DNA of 64,000 nt from UBA6055 sp965214085 (GTDB lineage Bacteria > Chloroflexota > Anaerolineae > Aggregatilineales > Phototrophicaceae): NCBI GenBank assembly GCA_965214085.1, contig OZ243937.1, positions 1,984,001 to 2,048,000 on the forward strand, written 5' to 3'. Under the pieces are notes generated by a model that was not told the DNA's origin, searched no databases, and worked only from the letters and a program-made list of their open reading frames with translations. Position 1 is the stretch's first letter. Every line of letters begins with the position of its first letter. Positions 1 through 8,307 of this stretch are shown here, in pieces. The position numbers and the translations under genes are program-made.

Positions 1-610
1 GGAAGGCACCGCTGTAAAAGTGGCGGCGCAGGATGCGCACTGGGAAGCAAAGGGCGCCTACACCTCGCAAGTGTCGGCGGCTATGCTGCAGCCCTATGTC
101 GATTACGTCATCATTGGGCATTCGGAATGCCGCGCATACCTCAACGAAACGGATGCAAACGTCAACAAAAAAGCGCATGCCAGCCTGGCTTGTGGCTTAA
201 ACGCAATTATCGCCGTGGGTGAAAGTCTGGCGCAAAATGAAGCCGGCGAAACGGTAGCGTTCGTCCGATCTCAGGTTAGCGCGGCTCTTGAGGGTATTTC
301 GGCGGAAGACATGCGGCGGGTTGTCGTCGCCTACGAACCCATTTGGGCCATCGGCACGGGACGCAGCGCCAGCGGCGAACAAGCGGACGAAATCATAAAG
401 TCGGCCGTTCGTGACACCGTTCGCGCGCTTTATGACGATGCCGTCGCCGATGCGCTGCGCATACAGTATGGCGGCAGCGTCAAGCCCGGCAATATGGAAG
501 AATTCATGTCGCAGCCCAACATAGACGGGGCTCTGGTTGGCGGCGCGTCTTTGCAGGCTGATGACTTTGCCGCGCTGATCGAAATCGCAGCAAGAGTCAA
601 GGGAATGTGA
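1..610 (+). CDS. tpiA: Triosephosphate isomerase, 3' part (5' end outside window)
   Basis: Interconverts dihydroxyacetone phosphate and glyceraldehyde 3-phosphate in cytosolic glycolysis. The frame is already open at base 2, so the start lies upstream; about 202 of the usual ~250 residues are present. The catalytic His lies in IGHSECR, the catalytic Glu in AYEPIWAIGTG, and the phosphate-binding loops YGGSV and GALVGGASL follow in the expected order. The family motif is normally IGHSERR; the first Arg is Cys here, a mild variant. The stop is followed within two bases by the probable CTG start of the next gene. Other lower-glycolysis genes (eno, pyk) lie near 24-27 kb, so the pathway is not in one operon. 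Confidence 0.96.
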   Translation, partial: EGTAVKVAAQDAHWEAKGAYTSQVSAAMLQPYVDYVIIGHSECRAYLNETDANVNKKAHASLACGLNAIIAVGESLAQNEAGETVAFVRSQVSAALEGISAEDMRRVVVAYEPIWAIGTGRSASGEQADEIIKSAVRDTVRALYDDAVADALRIQYGGSVKPGNMEEFMSQPNIDGALVGGASLQADDFAALIEIAARVKGM

Positions 611-611
611 T

Positions 612-2147
612 CTGAAAGACCTGGATTTCCTCGCCCTGGCTTATGGGCTGGGGCTGCTCGTCCTGCTATTTCGCCAGATCGAAAGCTGGCTGCATCAGCA
701 CATTTTTAAGGTTGGCTGGCTGCTGACCAATGATGTGCAAATCACGACTGTCCTCTACTACATCATATTCTTGCCCGGCATCGTTCTGCACGAGCTGACC
801 CTGTGGCTGGCTGCGGGTTTGCTACGAGTGCGGGCGGAGGGCGCGCTGCGATTTCCCGAAGATCGGGACATAAGCGAGTTGCGTCTGAGCTTGATTCGCC
901 TGGCTCCTCACACCAGTTTTATCAAGCGCTTCCTGATTTCGCTAAGTCCGCTGGCGACGGGGCTGATGGCGCTTTGGGCAATCTCGGCGACCCTGTTTCC
1001 CGCGAGCGAAATCACGGCGCTGGTTAGGCCGGGCAGCATAGTTGAACTGGGCGCCGCCATTCGCTCGTTGACGACGACAGCCGACTTCTGGCTCTGGCTC
1101 TATATTGTCTTCACAATCGCCAATCGCAGCTTCCCCGCGCTGCCGCTGAAATTGACAAGCCGCTGGAAGTCCATACCTATTGTGGCGCTGCCCGCGCTCT
1201 GCTTTGTACTGTGGCGGACGTCGGTTATGGCGAATCCCGGGATCGCGCTCGGCATAGAAGGACTGCTGCGCGGCCTCACGTTTATCATCGTGCAAATCAC
1301 GCTGCTCAACCTGGGCTGTGTGCTTGCACTGGGCGCGCTTGAAGCAGTGATCGAGCGCTTCACCAGCCGCAGCGCTACCTTCCGCGAGGGCAGAATGATT
1401 ACGCTGGAGAGCGGCGAAACTGCGCCTGCACTTGCCGGACGCTCACAGGCGCGGAAAACATCGGCTGAAGATTCCAGAGCGCGTCAGGCTGTCGCAATCA
1501 CCTCAATCTACGATATGAAGCTGCCCATCCCTGGACCGCCAGGACGAGAGCCCGTCAGCCGCCAAGCTGTGGCAGTTGTCAATCTGGACCGCCCTGACCC
1601 GAAGCTGGACGCGCGTCCCACGCCTAGCCTATCCATCCCGCAACCGGCGCATGCGCTAGACGAGAAAGCGCCAGAGATTCCGCAGCAGACGCATGAAGAA
1701 TCTGCGGGAGAACCGCGGCTCCCCAGCGCGAACCTGGACGCTGTCGCGCCATTTGCGCGTCCCTTCGCTGGGCAAGCCGCGCCAAGCAGCCCGGTCGATG
1801 ACTGGGATGAAGCCGACGTCGACAGCGCCGATGAGCCCTTCGCCCGGCCTTTTGTCATGAGTACAAGGTCGGCAATGTCGGTGGCGCCGTCCGATCCGCC
1901 CCAACTCAATCTGGATTCCGAGGCAGTAGATGTCAATGCCCAACGACGCGCCAATGCAACGTCGACGAAGCCTGACGTAAGCCCGCGCCGATCAAGCAAA
2001 ACACGTCCAGCGCCTAAACCGTCACAGAAGGCCGACAGGCAAGGCAAAAGCGCTGAACCGCCGGATGCGGGCGAGTTGGAATACGAAGATCTGGACGAAA
2101 TCGACAGCCGCGACCCTGACGACAGCCCTTACGATGACGAGCTGTAA
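612..2147 (+). CDS. M50-like polytopic membrane protein with degenerate metal site, acidic Pro-rich tail
   Basis: The N-terminal half is hydrophobic with several membrane segments and contains LPGIVLHELTLWLAAGLL, which looks like the first helix of M50-type site-2 metalloproteases, except that the HExxH signature reads HELTL: the second His is Leu, so zinc catalysis is unlikely. The C-terminal ~250 residues are low-complexity, rich in Pro, Ala, Ser, Asp and Glu, probably disordered. No ATG, GTG or TTG exists upstream of a GTG at 735, but the frame stays open and hydrophobic back to the tpiA stop, and AAGGGA at 599-604 sits seven bases before CTG at 612; I take this rare CTG as the start (511 residues). 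Starting at 735 would give 470 residues. Function unknown. Confidence 0.7.
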   Translation: MKDLDFLALAYGLGLLVLLFRQIESWLHQHIFKVGWLLTNDVQITTVLYYIIFLPGIVLHELTLWLAAGLLRVRAEGALRFPEDRDISELRLSLIRLAPHTSFIKRFLISLSPLATGLMALWAISATLFPASEITALVRPGSIVELGAAIRSLTTTADFWLWLYIVFTIANRSFPALPLKLTSRWKSIPIVALPALCFVLWRTSVMANPGIALGIEGLLRGLTFIIVQITLLNLGCVLALGALEAVIERFTSRSATFREGRMITLESGETAPALAGRSQARKTSAEDSRARQAVAITSIYDMKLPIPGPPGREPVSRQAVAVVNLDRPDPKLDARPTPSLSIPQPAHALDEKAPEIPQQTHEESAGEPRLPSANLDAVAPFARPFAGQAAPSSPVDDWDEADVDSADEPFARPFVMSTRSAMSVAPSDPPQLNLDSEAVDVNAQRRANATSTKPDVSPRRSSKTRPAPKPSQKADRQGKSAEPPDAGELEYEDLDEIDSRDPDDSPYDDEL

Positions 2148-3193
2148 TCTTCATCCAAAGCCGAAATCCGCCCGACCAGGACGAATCCGATCGCGATGCA
2201 AATTAGCATGAAGGCGAAGGCGATAAACTTGAACATCTGGCTGGTCGTCACCAGCGTCAGAAAACCGAAAAGCGCGCAAATGCCATAGTAGGACAAAGCG
2301 ATTTGCCGCGGCGTCATCAAGCCGGAGTCTTGCAGCCGGAAATGCAAATGCCCGCGATCGCCGCGAAAGGGATTGTTCCTGTTGCGCAAGCGGTTGACCA
2401 TCTGCCAGCCAAGGTCCATCAGCGGCAAGCCCATTACCAGCAGAATGGTGGCCATTTTCGCGCCGCCGATGATGCTCAGGGCGCCCAGCGCGAAGCCCAG
2501 AAACCAGGCGCTGCCGCCCATATAGATGCGAGCCGGATAAGAGTTGTAGATAAGGAAGCCGACTAATGCGCCGGTCAAAGCCAGCGGCAGCAAGCTCACG
2601 CTGGTCTGCGGCGGCGACAGTCGAAACGCGCTATTCAGGAATAGCACAAGCCCGGCGATCAAGGCTATGCCGCCCGCCAATCCATCCGAGCCGTCCAGCA
2701 GATTCACCGTATTCATCATCAAGACCAGCCAGAACAGGGTAAGCGCTACGGTAATGACGGGCGACCAGGGATCGGTTTGCGCGCCGGTTAGCGGATTATT
2801 AAAGAACTCGATATAGATCTGAAAGCCGATGGCAATGCCCGAAGCGACAGCTTGCCCGATGAAAATCTGGATATAGTTCAAGTCGAAGATGTCATCGATC
2901 AGTCCCAGAATGAATATCACAGCGCCGCCCGCAATCAAGCCGAACAAACGCGTTATCTCATTAGGGTCCTGCCGTTCGATGGCGACGAATTGGGCGACAA
3001 TTATGCCGACCGTAAAGCCGAGGAATATGACCGTTCCACCCAGTTTTGGCATCGCTTGTCGTTCCTGCCGGCGCCCCCCGGGCACCGATGTAACGCCAAA
3101 GCGAAAACTGAGGTAACGCGCCAAGGGAATCGCCAGCAGCGTAGCGGCCAAGGCGGAATTGAAGACGATTACAAATGCGAATAACCGCAGCAT
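2129..3193 (-). CDS. WecA/TagO-like undecaprenyl-phosphate glycosyl-1-phosphate transferase (GT4 family)
   Basis: Polytopic membrane enzyme of the MraY/WecA family, predicted to move a sugar-1-phosphate from a UDP-sugar to undecaprenyl phosphate at the inner face of the membrane, starting a cell-wall polymer or surface glycan. About ten hydrophobic helices; the DD of LIDDIFD is at residues 100-101, NTVNLLDGSDGLAGG is at 161-175, and the C-terminal cytoplasmic loop has GDRGHLHFRL. The usual MGDxGS motif reads YMGGSAWFLG and lacks its Asp. The ATG overlaps the upp stop by one base (TGATG), so translation is probably coupled. The 3' end overlaps the convergent upstream gene by 19 bases. Substrate sugar cannot be read from sequence. 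Confidence 0.88.
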   Translation of the reverse strand: MLRLFAFVIVFNSALAATLLAIPLARYLSFRFGVTSVPGGRRQERQAMPKLGGTVIFLGFTVGIIVAQFVAIERQDPNEITRLFGLIAGGAVIFILGLIDDIFDLNYIQIFIGQAVASGIAIGFQIYIEFFNNPLTGAQTDPWSPVITVALTLFWLVLMMNTVNLLDGSDGLAGGIALIAGLVLFLNSAFRLSPPQTSVSLLPLALTGALVGFLIYNSYPARIYMGGSAWFLGFALGALSIIGGAKMATILLVMGLPLMDLGWQMVNRLRNRNNPFRGDRGHLHFRLQDSGLMTPRQIALSYYGICALFGFLTLVTTSQMFKFIAFAFMLICIAIGFVLVGRISALDEDYSSSS

Positions 3194-3819
3194 CAGGTGC
3201 CAAACATGCGATCGCCGGCATCGCCGAGGCCTGGAACAATAAAGCCGATTTCGTTTAGCCTCTCGTCCAACTCGGCGACGTGAATGGGAACATCCGGGTG
3301 GGCTTGGGATAGCGCCTGTACGCCTTCCGGCGCCGCCAGAATGCCCAGAAATTTGATACGCTTGGCGCCCCAGCGCTTGAGAATATTAATCGTCGCGATG
3401 CCCGAGCCGCCGGTGGCAAGCATAGGATCCAGCACCAGGCACAATTGCACCGTGGGCGCTCCGGGCAATTTGTTGTAGTACTCGACCGGGCGCAAGGTCG
3501 CTTCATCACGATAGAGCCCGATATGCCAAACTTGCACAGACGGCAGCAGCTCTTGAATGCCATCCACCAGCCCCAAGCCGGCGCGCAGTATCGGCACGAC
3601 CCCGATTACTTCATTAGTTACCGAGCCAGTTGCTTCGCCCATCGGCGTATTAACCAGCGCGGGCTGCAAGCTCAGGTCTTGCGTGGCTTCGTAACAGAGC
3701 AGCAGCGCCAATTCACGCGCCAATTCGCGGAACTTGCGATGATCGGTTGCGGTATCGCGCAAGAGCGTCAGTTTATGTTTGACCAATGGATGCTCGGAGA
3801 CGTATAGATTGGCGGTCAT
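3193..3819 (-). CDS. upp: Uracil phosphoribosyltransferase
   Basis: Salvage enzyme making UMP from uracil and PRPP. The 208-residue product matches the family length and order: N-terminal VSEHPLVKHKLTLLRD, the hinge region with PILRAGLGLVDG, and the PRPP-binding loop LVLDPMLATGGSG. The frame remains open for another 100 codons upstream, into ruvB on the other strand, but ATG at 3819 is preceded by AAAGGA at good spacing and begins exactly where homologues begin. It is first in a two-gene minus-strand unit with the WecA-like gene, divergent from ruvB. Confidence 0.96.
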   Translation of the reverse strand: MTANLYVSEHPLVKHKLTLLRDTATDHRKFRELARELALLLCYEATQDLSLQPALVNTPMGEATGSVTNEVIGVVPILRAGLGLVDGIQELLPSVQVWHIGLYRDEATLRPVEYYNKLPGAPTVQLCLVLDPMLATGGSGIATINILKRWGAKRIKFLGILAAPEGVQALSQAHPDVPIHVAELDERLNEIGFIVPGLGDAGDRMFGT

Positions 3820-3889
3820 AGGGCGGCGTCCTTTCGCTGTCGCGTCAGCAATTAGTTTAAGGCTTGGCATTCCGTATGTAAAGCAAGCA

Positions 3890-3917
3890 TTGAATCCGCA
3901 ATCTGCTAGTCTATACT
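3890..3917 (+). promoter_or_regulatory. Probable sigma-70 type promoter for ruvB-queA
   Basis: TTGAAT at 3890-3895 and TATACT at 3912-3917 are separated by 16 bases and end 34 bases before the ruvB ATG. Assigned by eye from consensus match; the divergent upp promoter would lie in the same gap but is not obvious. Confidence 0.55.
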
Positions 3918-3951
3918 CAACCTTATCTCGCATTTCAAGGACGAGCCACAG

Positions 3952-4983
3952 ATGCCACCAGAGGATCGCGTAGTCAGCGGGCAGCAGCGTAAAGTCGAGC
4001 GCGACAATGTCGCCTTGCGGCCCGAGCGCCTGGCAGACGTGCTGGGCCAGGATCGAGTACGCGAGAACTTGAGCATTATCATAGAGGCGGCGGCAGCTCG
4101 TGGCGAAGCCATTGATCATATCCTCTTCTATGGTCCGCCGGGCTTAGGCAAAACATCGCTGGCCTACGTCATCGCCAACGAAGTACAGGGCAATATTCGC
4201 ATCACCGCGGGACCCGCCATTGAACGCGCCGGCGACTTGGCGGCAATTCTGACGCACCTCAAAGAAGGCGACATCCTCTTTATCGACGAAGTGCACCGCC
4301 TGGGCAAGGCTGTGGAAGAGATTCTTTACCCGGCGATGGAAGATTTTGTACTCGATATCGTGATTGGCAAGGGACCAGCCGCCAAGACCCTGCGCTTGAA
4401 TCTGCCGCGCTTCACTGTTATCGGCGCCACCACACGCCTGGCGCTGCTGGCCGGGCCCTTGCGCGACCGCTTCGGCGCCCGCTTCCGCCTGGACTTTTAC
4501 GAACTGCCGGCAATGGAGGCGATTGTGGTACGCGCGGCGGATCTGCTGAATGTCGAAATCAGCCAGGAGGCGGCCGCGGAGATCGCCAGGCGCGCGCGGG
4601 GTACGCCGCGGGTGGGGCTGCGCTTGCTGCGCCGCGTCCGAGACTTCGCTGAAGCGCGGGCGGATGGAGTGGTCACTTTAGAAGTAGCGCGCGAGGCGCT
4701 GGCGCTGATGGAGATCGATCATCTAGGCTTGGATGATGTCGACCGCCGGCTCTTGCGCATCATCATCGAGAAATACAGCGGGGGACCAGTCGGGTTGGAT
4801 ACCTTGGCCGCCGCCATCAGCGAAGACCGCGCCACCATCATGGATGTCTACGAGCCCTATCTCATACAGCTGGGATTCATCGACCGCACGCCGCGCGGAC
4901 GAACCTGTACCCAGCACGCCTATCGGCATTTGGATATTGTGTTTCCTGAAGCGGATGACGAGAGCCAGCAGCGCCTCCTATGA
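3952..4983 (+). CDS. ruvB: Holliday junction branch migration ATPase RuvB
   Basis: Hexameric AAA+ motor that, with RuvA, drives Holliday junction branch migration. The 343-residue protein has Walker A GPPGLGKTS (61-69), Walker B ILFIDE (108-113), sensor GATTR, the Arg-finger segment GPLRDRFG and the C-terminal winged helix ending in DRTPRGRTCTQHAYRHL. AAGGACG upstream gives a good ribosome site for ATG 3952. The stop overlaps the queA start (ATGA), an arrangement common in bacteria. RuvC and RuvA are encoded together 26 kb away, so the resolvasome is split between two loci. Confidence 0.98.
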   Translation: MPPEDRVVSGQQRKVERDNVALRPERLADVLGQDRVRENLSIIIEAAAARGEAIDHILFYGPPGLGKTSLAYVIANEVQGNIRITAGPAIERAGDLAAILTHLKEGDILFIDEVHRLGKAVEEILYPAMEDFVLDIVIGKGPAAKTLRLNLPRFTVIGATTRLALLAGPLRDRFGARFRLDFYELPAMEAIVVRAADLLNVEISQEAAAEIARRARGTPRVGLRLLRRVRDFAEARADGVVTLEVAREALALMEIDHLGLDDVDRRLLRIIIEKYSGGPVGLDTLAAAISEDRATIMDVYEPYLIQLGFIDRTPRGRTCTQHAYRHLDIVFPEADDESQQRLL

Positions 4984-6017
4984 AACTTGCTGATTTCGAT
5001 TATGATCTGCCGCCGCAATTTATCGCGCGGGCGCCGGTCGAGAGGCGCGATTCGTCTCGCTTGATGCGGCTGGATCGTATGACCGGCGCTGTTACACATC
5101 ATGTCTTCTCTGACATAGTCGACATGCTGCGAGCCAATGACGTGCTCGTGCTTAACAATACGCGTGTCATTCCCGCGCGTCTGCAAGCCCGTAAAGCGGA
5201 AACCGGCGGACGAGTCGAGATTCTTCTGCTCAAGAAACTCGATGAGCGCCGCTGGCAAGCGCTGATCGGCGGCAGGAACATCCGCGAGGGCATGCAACTT
5301 AGCTTTAGCGGCAGCGACCTCACCTGCTCTGTCTTGCGCGTGCTGGAGAAGTCGCAGCGAGTCATAGCATTCAGCCGGCCGCTTGACGGGCTTCTGCCTG
5401 CCTTGGGCGAAATGCCGCTGCCGCCCTATATCAGCCAGACTCTTGATGATGCTGAACGCTACCAGACGGTTTACAGCGAAATTGAGGGATCGGCCGCGGC
5501 GCCCACGGCTGGCCTGCATTTTACGCACGAGCTGCTGGACATGATCCGGCGCCGGGGCGTCAGTCTCGCAAATTGCACCCTGCATATTGGTCTGGATACC
5601 TTTCAGCCGGTGACCGCCGAGCGCGTTGAGGACCATAATATTCACAGCGAATATGCCCGGCTCGACGCCAAGAACGCGGCGGTCATCAATGAGGGAATGC
5701 GGGCTGGCGGACGAATCATCGCGGTTGGCACGACATCGGCGCGTACCCTGGAGACGGCGGCGGAACGCGGCGCTGCTGAAGACGACAAGCAGAGGGCGGT
5801 CGCGCCATTCGCCGATCAAACTGACCTGTTCATCAGGCCGGGTTATCGCTGGCGAGCGGTCGACGCCATGATTACCAACTTTCATTTGCCCAAGTCGACG
5901 CTGCTGATGATGCTCAGCGCCTTTGCTGGCCGCGAAGCCATGCTGCGCGCTTACGAAACCGCGAAACAGATGAATTACCGATTCTACTCTTTAGGCGATG
6001 CCATGTTTGTCGCGTAA
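4980..6017 (+). CDS. queA: S-adenosylmethionine:tRNA ribosyltransferase-isomerase QueA
   Basis: Transfers and isomerises the ribosyl group of SAM onto 7-aminomethyl-7-deazaguanine in tRNA, the penultimate step of queuosine synthesis. The 345-residue length is typical. N-terminal DFDYDLPPQFIARAPVERRD, central NNTRVIPARL, SAAAPTAGLHFT and C-terminal NFHLPKSTLLMMLSAFAG are diagnostic blocks. Translationally coupled to ruvB by a four-base overlap. No tgt or other queuosine gene is nearby in the window. Confidence 0.97.
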   Translation: MKLADFDYDLPPQFIARAPVERRDSSRLMRLDRMTGAVTHHVFSDIVDMLRANDVLVLNNTRVIPARLQARKAETGGRVEILLLKKLDERRWQALIGGRNIREGMQLSFSGSDLTCSVLRVLEKSQRVIAFSRPLDGLLPALGEMPLPPYISQTLDDAERYQTVYSEIEGSAAAPTAGLHFTHELLDMIRRRGVSLANCTLHIGLDTFQPVTAERVEDHNIHSEYARLDAKNAAVINEGMRAGGRIIAVGTTSARTLETAAERGAAEDDKQRAVAPFADQTDLFIRPGYRWRAVDAMITNFHLPKSTLLMMLSAFAGREAMLRAYETAKQMNYRFYSLGDAMFVA

Positions 6018-6040
6018 ATTTAGTAAAGCTGCGGCGGGCA

Positions 6041-6260
6041 TACTGCAGAGCAATCGCTTCAAAATATTTTAACAGCAGAGAACACAGAGGGTCGCGTAGA
6101 CACTGACCGCCAGCACAGAGATTTAGGAGTTTAGACGACTATTCAATTGACGTTAGCTTTCATTATTGCTTTTCTCTGCGCTCTCTGTGATCTCTGTGTT
6201 TAATTTTCTTTTCGAATTTACGCCATATCAGTCACTACCATTTTGCTGCGATTGCTCTGG
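6041..6260. repeat. Imperfect palindromic intergenic element (copy 1)
   Basis: Left end GCAGAGCAATCGCTTCAAAA, then CAGAGAACACAGAGG, a central segment, then CTCTGCGCTCTCTGTG and right end TTGCTGCGATTGCTCTGG: the two halves are inverted copies. It fills most of the 404-base gene-free stretch between queA and rplU; the only other content there is the rplU promoter and leader. Short open frames inside it are incidental. Related elements are listed at 15.7, 23.8, 38.4, 43.9, 50.3, 62.0 and 62.3 kb. Confidence 0.75.
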
Positions 6261-6273
6261 GGCAAACTGCCGC

Positions 6274-6303
6274 TTGACTGGGGAAGCAATCCTACTCTAC
6301 AAT
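6274..6303 (+). promoter_or_regulatory. Probable promoter for rplU-rpmA
   Basis: TTGACT (6274-6279) and TACAAT (6298-6303), 18-base spacer, about 118 bases upstream of rplU. It begins 14 bases after the right end of the palindromic element. The leader from 6304 to 6421 has a run of T after CCAGTGGGG (around 6325-6337); whether it is an L21-type autoregulatory leader cannot be judged by eye. Confidence 0.6.
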
Positions 6304-6421
6304 AGCGGACGCCCTGCGCTAACCAGTGGGGTTTTTTCTGTAATGCCAATTTTCCCCGTGAATCGAGCCATTAAGGGCTTCGATGGCGGAGAAACAAAGT
6401 GAAGATTGGAGTTAATCCTAG

Positions 6422-6733
6422 ATGTACGCAATTATCCGAAGTGGCGGCAAACAGTACCGAGCGGAAGTTGGCGCGACGATAGATGTCGACCGGCTGCCGC
6501 AGGAAGTCGGTGAAACGGTAGACCTATCTGATGTGCTCCTGGTCACGGACGAGGCGGACACCAGGATCGGTCAACCGCTGGTGGAAGGCGCGCGTGTCAA
6601 CGCGACAGTAGTTGAGCAATTCCGCAGTAAGAAGATCATCGTCTACAAGTATCGTCAGCGCACGAATTACCGGCGCAAGCAGGGGCACCGCCAATACTAC
6701 ACGCGGCTGCGCATCGACGATATTTCGCTTTAG
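6422..6733 (+). CDS. rplU: 50S ribosomal protein L21
   Basis: Large-subunit protein binding 23S rRNA. 103 residues, standard length, beginning MYAIIRSGGKQYRAEVG and ending with the basic block KYRQRTNYRRKQGHRQ followed by YTRLRIDDI. Followed after 27 bases by rpmA (L27), the conserved pairing. The obgE gene often found downstream is absent. Confidence 0.98.
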   Translation: MYAIIRSGGKQYRAEVGATIDVDRLPQEVGETVDLSDVLLVTDEADTRIGQPLVEGARVNATVVEQFRSKKIIVYKYRQRTNYRRKQGHRQYYTRLRIDDISL

Positions 6734-6760
6734 ACGCAAGAAAACGGGAGGCAATCTGCC

Positions 6761-7048
6761 ATGGCTCATAAAAAAGGCGGCGGCTCAACAAGCAACGGCC
6801 GCGATAGCAATTCCAAGCGCCTCGGCGTCAAGAATTTTGGCGGCGAGTATGTCATTTCCGGCAACATCATCGTGCGGCAGCGCGGCAGCCGGTTTCATCC
6901 CGGCGAAGGCGTCGGCATGGGCAAGGATTATACGCTCTACGCTACTCGCCCAGGATTCGTAACCTTTGAAAAGATGCGCGGTCGCAATGGCCAGAAGCGC
7001 GTTTCTGTATACGACAGCCACGCAAAAACGGGGCAGTCCTTAAACTAG
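6761..7048 (+). CDS. rpmA: 50S ribosomal protein L27
   Basis: 95 residues beginning MAHKKGGGSTSNGRDSNSKR, with the Gly-rich N-terminal arm that reaches the peptidyl transferase centre and no Firmicutes-type N-terminal prosequence. The core GVKNFGGEYVISGNIIVRQR and GVGMGKDYTLYA are typical. GGGAGG lies upstream of the ATG. Presumably cotranscribed with rplU. Confidence 0.98.
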   Translation: MAHKKGGGSTSNGRDSNSKRLGVKNFGGEYVISGNIIVRQRGSRFHPGEGVGMGKDYTLYATRPGFVTFEKMRGRNGQKRVSVYDSHAKTGQSLN

Positions 7049-7106
7049 CCTCACAGAAAAGTCATTTGCGCCACCCTGAGGGGGCCGCGAATGCGCGGAG
7101 GAGAAA

Positions 7107-7565
7107 ATGAAAGAGGCAATCCACCCGGCTTGGCATGAGACGCCGGTTCGCTGCATGACTTGCGGCACTACCTGGACAACCGGCTCGACTGTCGAGTCGC
7201 TCACCGTTGAGATCTGCTCGAATTGTCACCCCTTCTATACCGGCGAGCAGCGCATCGTTGATACCGAAGGCCGTGTAGACAAGTTCATGAAACGCCTGCA
7301 GCAGCGCGATGAGATACGCACCACGCTCGAAAAAGTTGAAGAAGATCGTACCCCGCTTGATCTGCCCATTGCCGAATTGGATATTGGCGCGCGCTACACC
7401 AATATTTTGGAAGACAACGGTATCAACAATGTCGGGGACGTGCTGGATCGCCTCGGCGACGAAGAAGACGAGAACAGCATTCTCGCGATTCAAGGCATCG
7501 GGCGCAAGGTCGTCAGCGATATGAAGAAGTCGCTGCGCAGCCGAGGATACCAGCTCAATAACTAA
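7107..7565 (+). CDS. rpmE: Ribosomal protein L31 with C-terminal helix-hairpin-helix domain
   Basis: Residues 1-64 are a zinc-type L31: Cys16, Cys19, Cys37 and Cys40 in CMTC and CSNC, then HPFYTGEQRIVDTEGRVDKF. L31 normally ends here at ~65-75 residues. This protein continues to 152: a charged linker (65-87) and then LDIGARYTNILEDNGINNVG ... ILAIQGIGRKVVSDMKKSLR, which resembles the helix-hairpin-helix C-terminal domain of RNA polymerase alpha (RpoA). GGAGGAG lies before the ATG. It follows rplU-rpmA on the same strand. The L31 identity is firm; the role of the extra domain is unknown. Confidence 0.9.
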   Translation: MKEAIHPAWHETPVRCMTCGTTWTTGSTVESLTVEICSNCHPFYTGEQRIVDTEGRVDKFMKRLQQRDEIRTTLEKVEEDRTPLDLPIAELDIGARYTNILEDNGINNVGDVLDRLGDEEDENSILAIQGIGRKVVSDMKKSLRSRGYQLNN

Positions 7566-7690
7566 GTCGATTCAGCGCAATTCCAGGCGGTCAGGCTCTT
7601 GCTTTGTCCGTCTCTTTTGCTTGCCAAATCGGACTTCCTGACGGCGCCTCATCACCAACACAAGCAGGCTGGCAACAAGGTCAACATACC

Positions 7691-8272
7691 ATGAAGCACG
7701 ACGCCGGACGCATTGAGGTAATCTGCGGCAGCATGTTCTGCGGCAAGACCGAGGAGCTTATCCGCCGGGTCCGACGCGCCATAATTGCGCGGCAGACGAT
7801 CAAGGTGTTTAAGCCGCAAATCGACGATCGCTACGGGATACAGAACATCACCAGCCACACGGGCCAATCTGTAGAGGCTATCCCGCTGGCATCATCCGCA
7901 GACATTCTGGCGTTGGCGGATGGCGGCGCCACCGTGATCGCCATCGACGAAGCGCAATTTTTTGACATGGGCCTGATTGATGCCGTGCAGCGGCTTGTTG
8001 ACGAGCGGTCGCTGCGGGTTATCGTGGCCGGGCTGGATACCGATTTCCGCGGAGAACCCTTTGGCCCCATGCCGCAGCTATTGAGCATTGCCGAGGAAGT
8101 GCTCAAATTGCATGCGATTTGCGCAGTATGTGGTGGAGACGCCAGCCGAACGCAGCGCCTGGTTGATGGCAGGCCGGCAGCCTATGATGATCCGACCATT
8201 CTGGTTGGCGCGCAGGAATCTTACGAAGCGCGCTGCCGCCAACATCACGTTGTGCTTCCGGCCAAGTCTTGA
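7691..8272 (+). CDS. tdk: Thymidine kinase (type II)
   Basis: Phosphorylates thymidine to dTMP in the salvage pathway. From ATG 7691 the product is 193 residues, the usual size. P-loop GSMFCGKT (13-20), Walker B-like VIAIDEAQFFD with the catalytic Glu, and the zinc-binding Cys pair CAVC with the C-terminal RCRQHH, plus the lasso segment ILVGAQESYEARC. An upstream GTG (7604) in the same frame would add 29 residues without homology, so ATG 7691 is preferred. De novo dTMP synthesis is represented by thyX at 30.8 kb. Confidence 0.96.
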   Translation: MKHDAGRIEVICGSMFCGKTEELIRRVRRAIIARQTIKVFKPQIDDRYGIQNITSHTGQSVEAIPLASSADILALADGGATVIAIDEAQFFDMGLIDAVQRLVDERSLRVIVAGLDTDFRGEPFGPMPQLLSIAEEVLKLHAICAVCGGDASRTQRLVDGRPAAYDDPTILVGAQESYEARCRQHHVVLPAKS

Positions 8273-8307
8273 GTTTCAGCCGCGCGTTCTTCAGGTTCTT
8301 CAGGTTG

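Noticed and set aside
3820..4119. 100-codon N-terminal extension of upp
   Set aside because: It runs into ruvB on the other strand, lacks homology to uracil phosphoribosyltransferases, and a good ribosome site precedes the internal ATG at 3819.
4920..5885. Minus-strand open frame of 321 codons
   Set aside because: Antisense to queA and without recognisable protein features.
6166..6402. 78-codon plus-strand open frame
   Set aside because: It lies across the palindromic element and the rplU promoter and has no ribosome site or coding-like composition.
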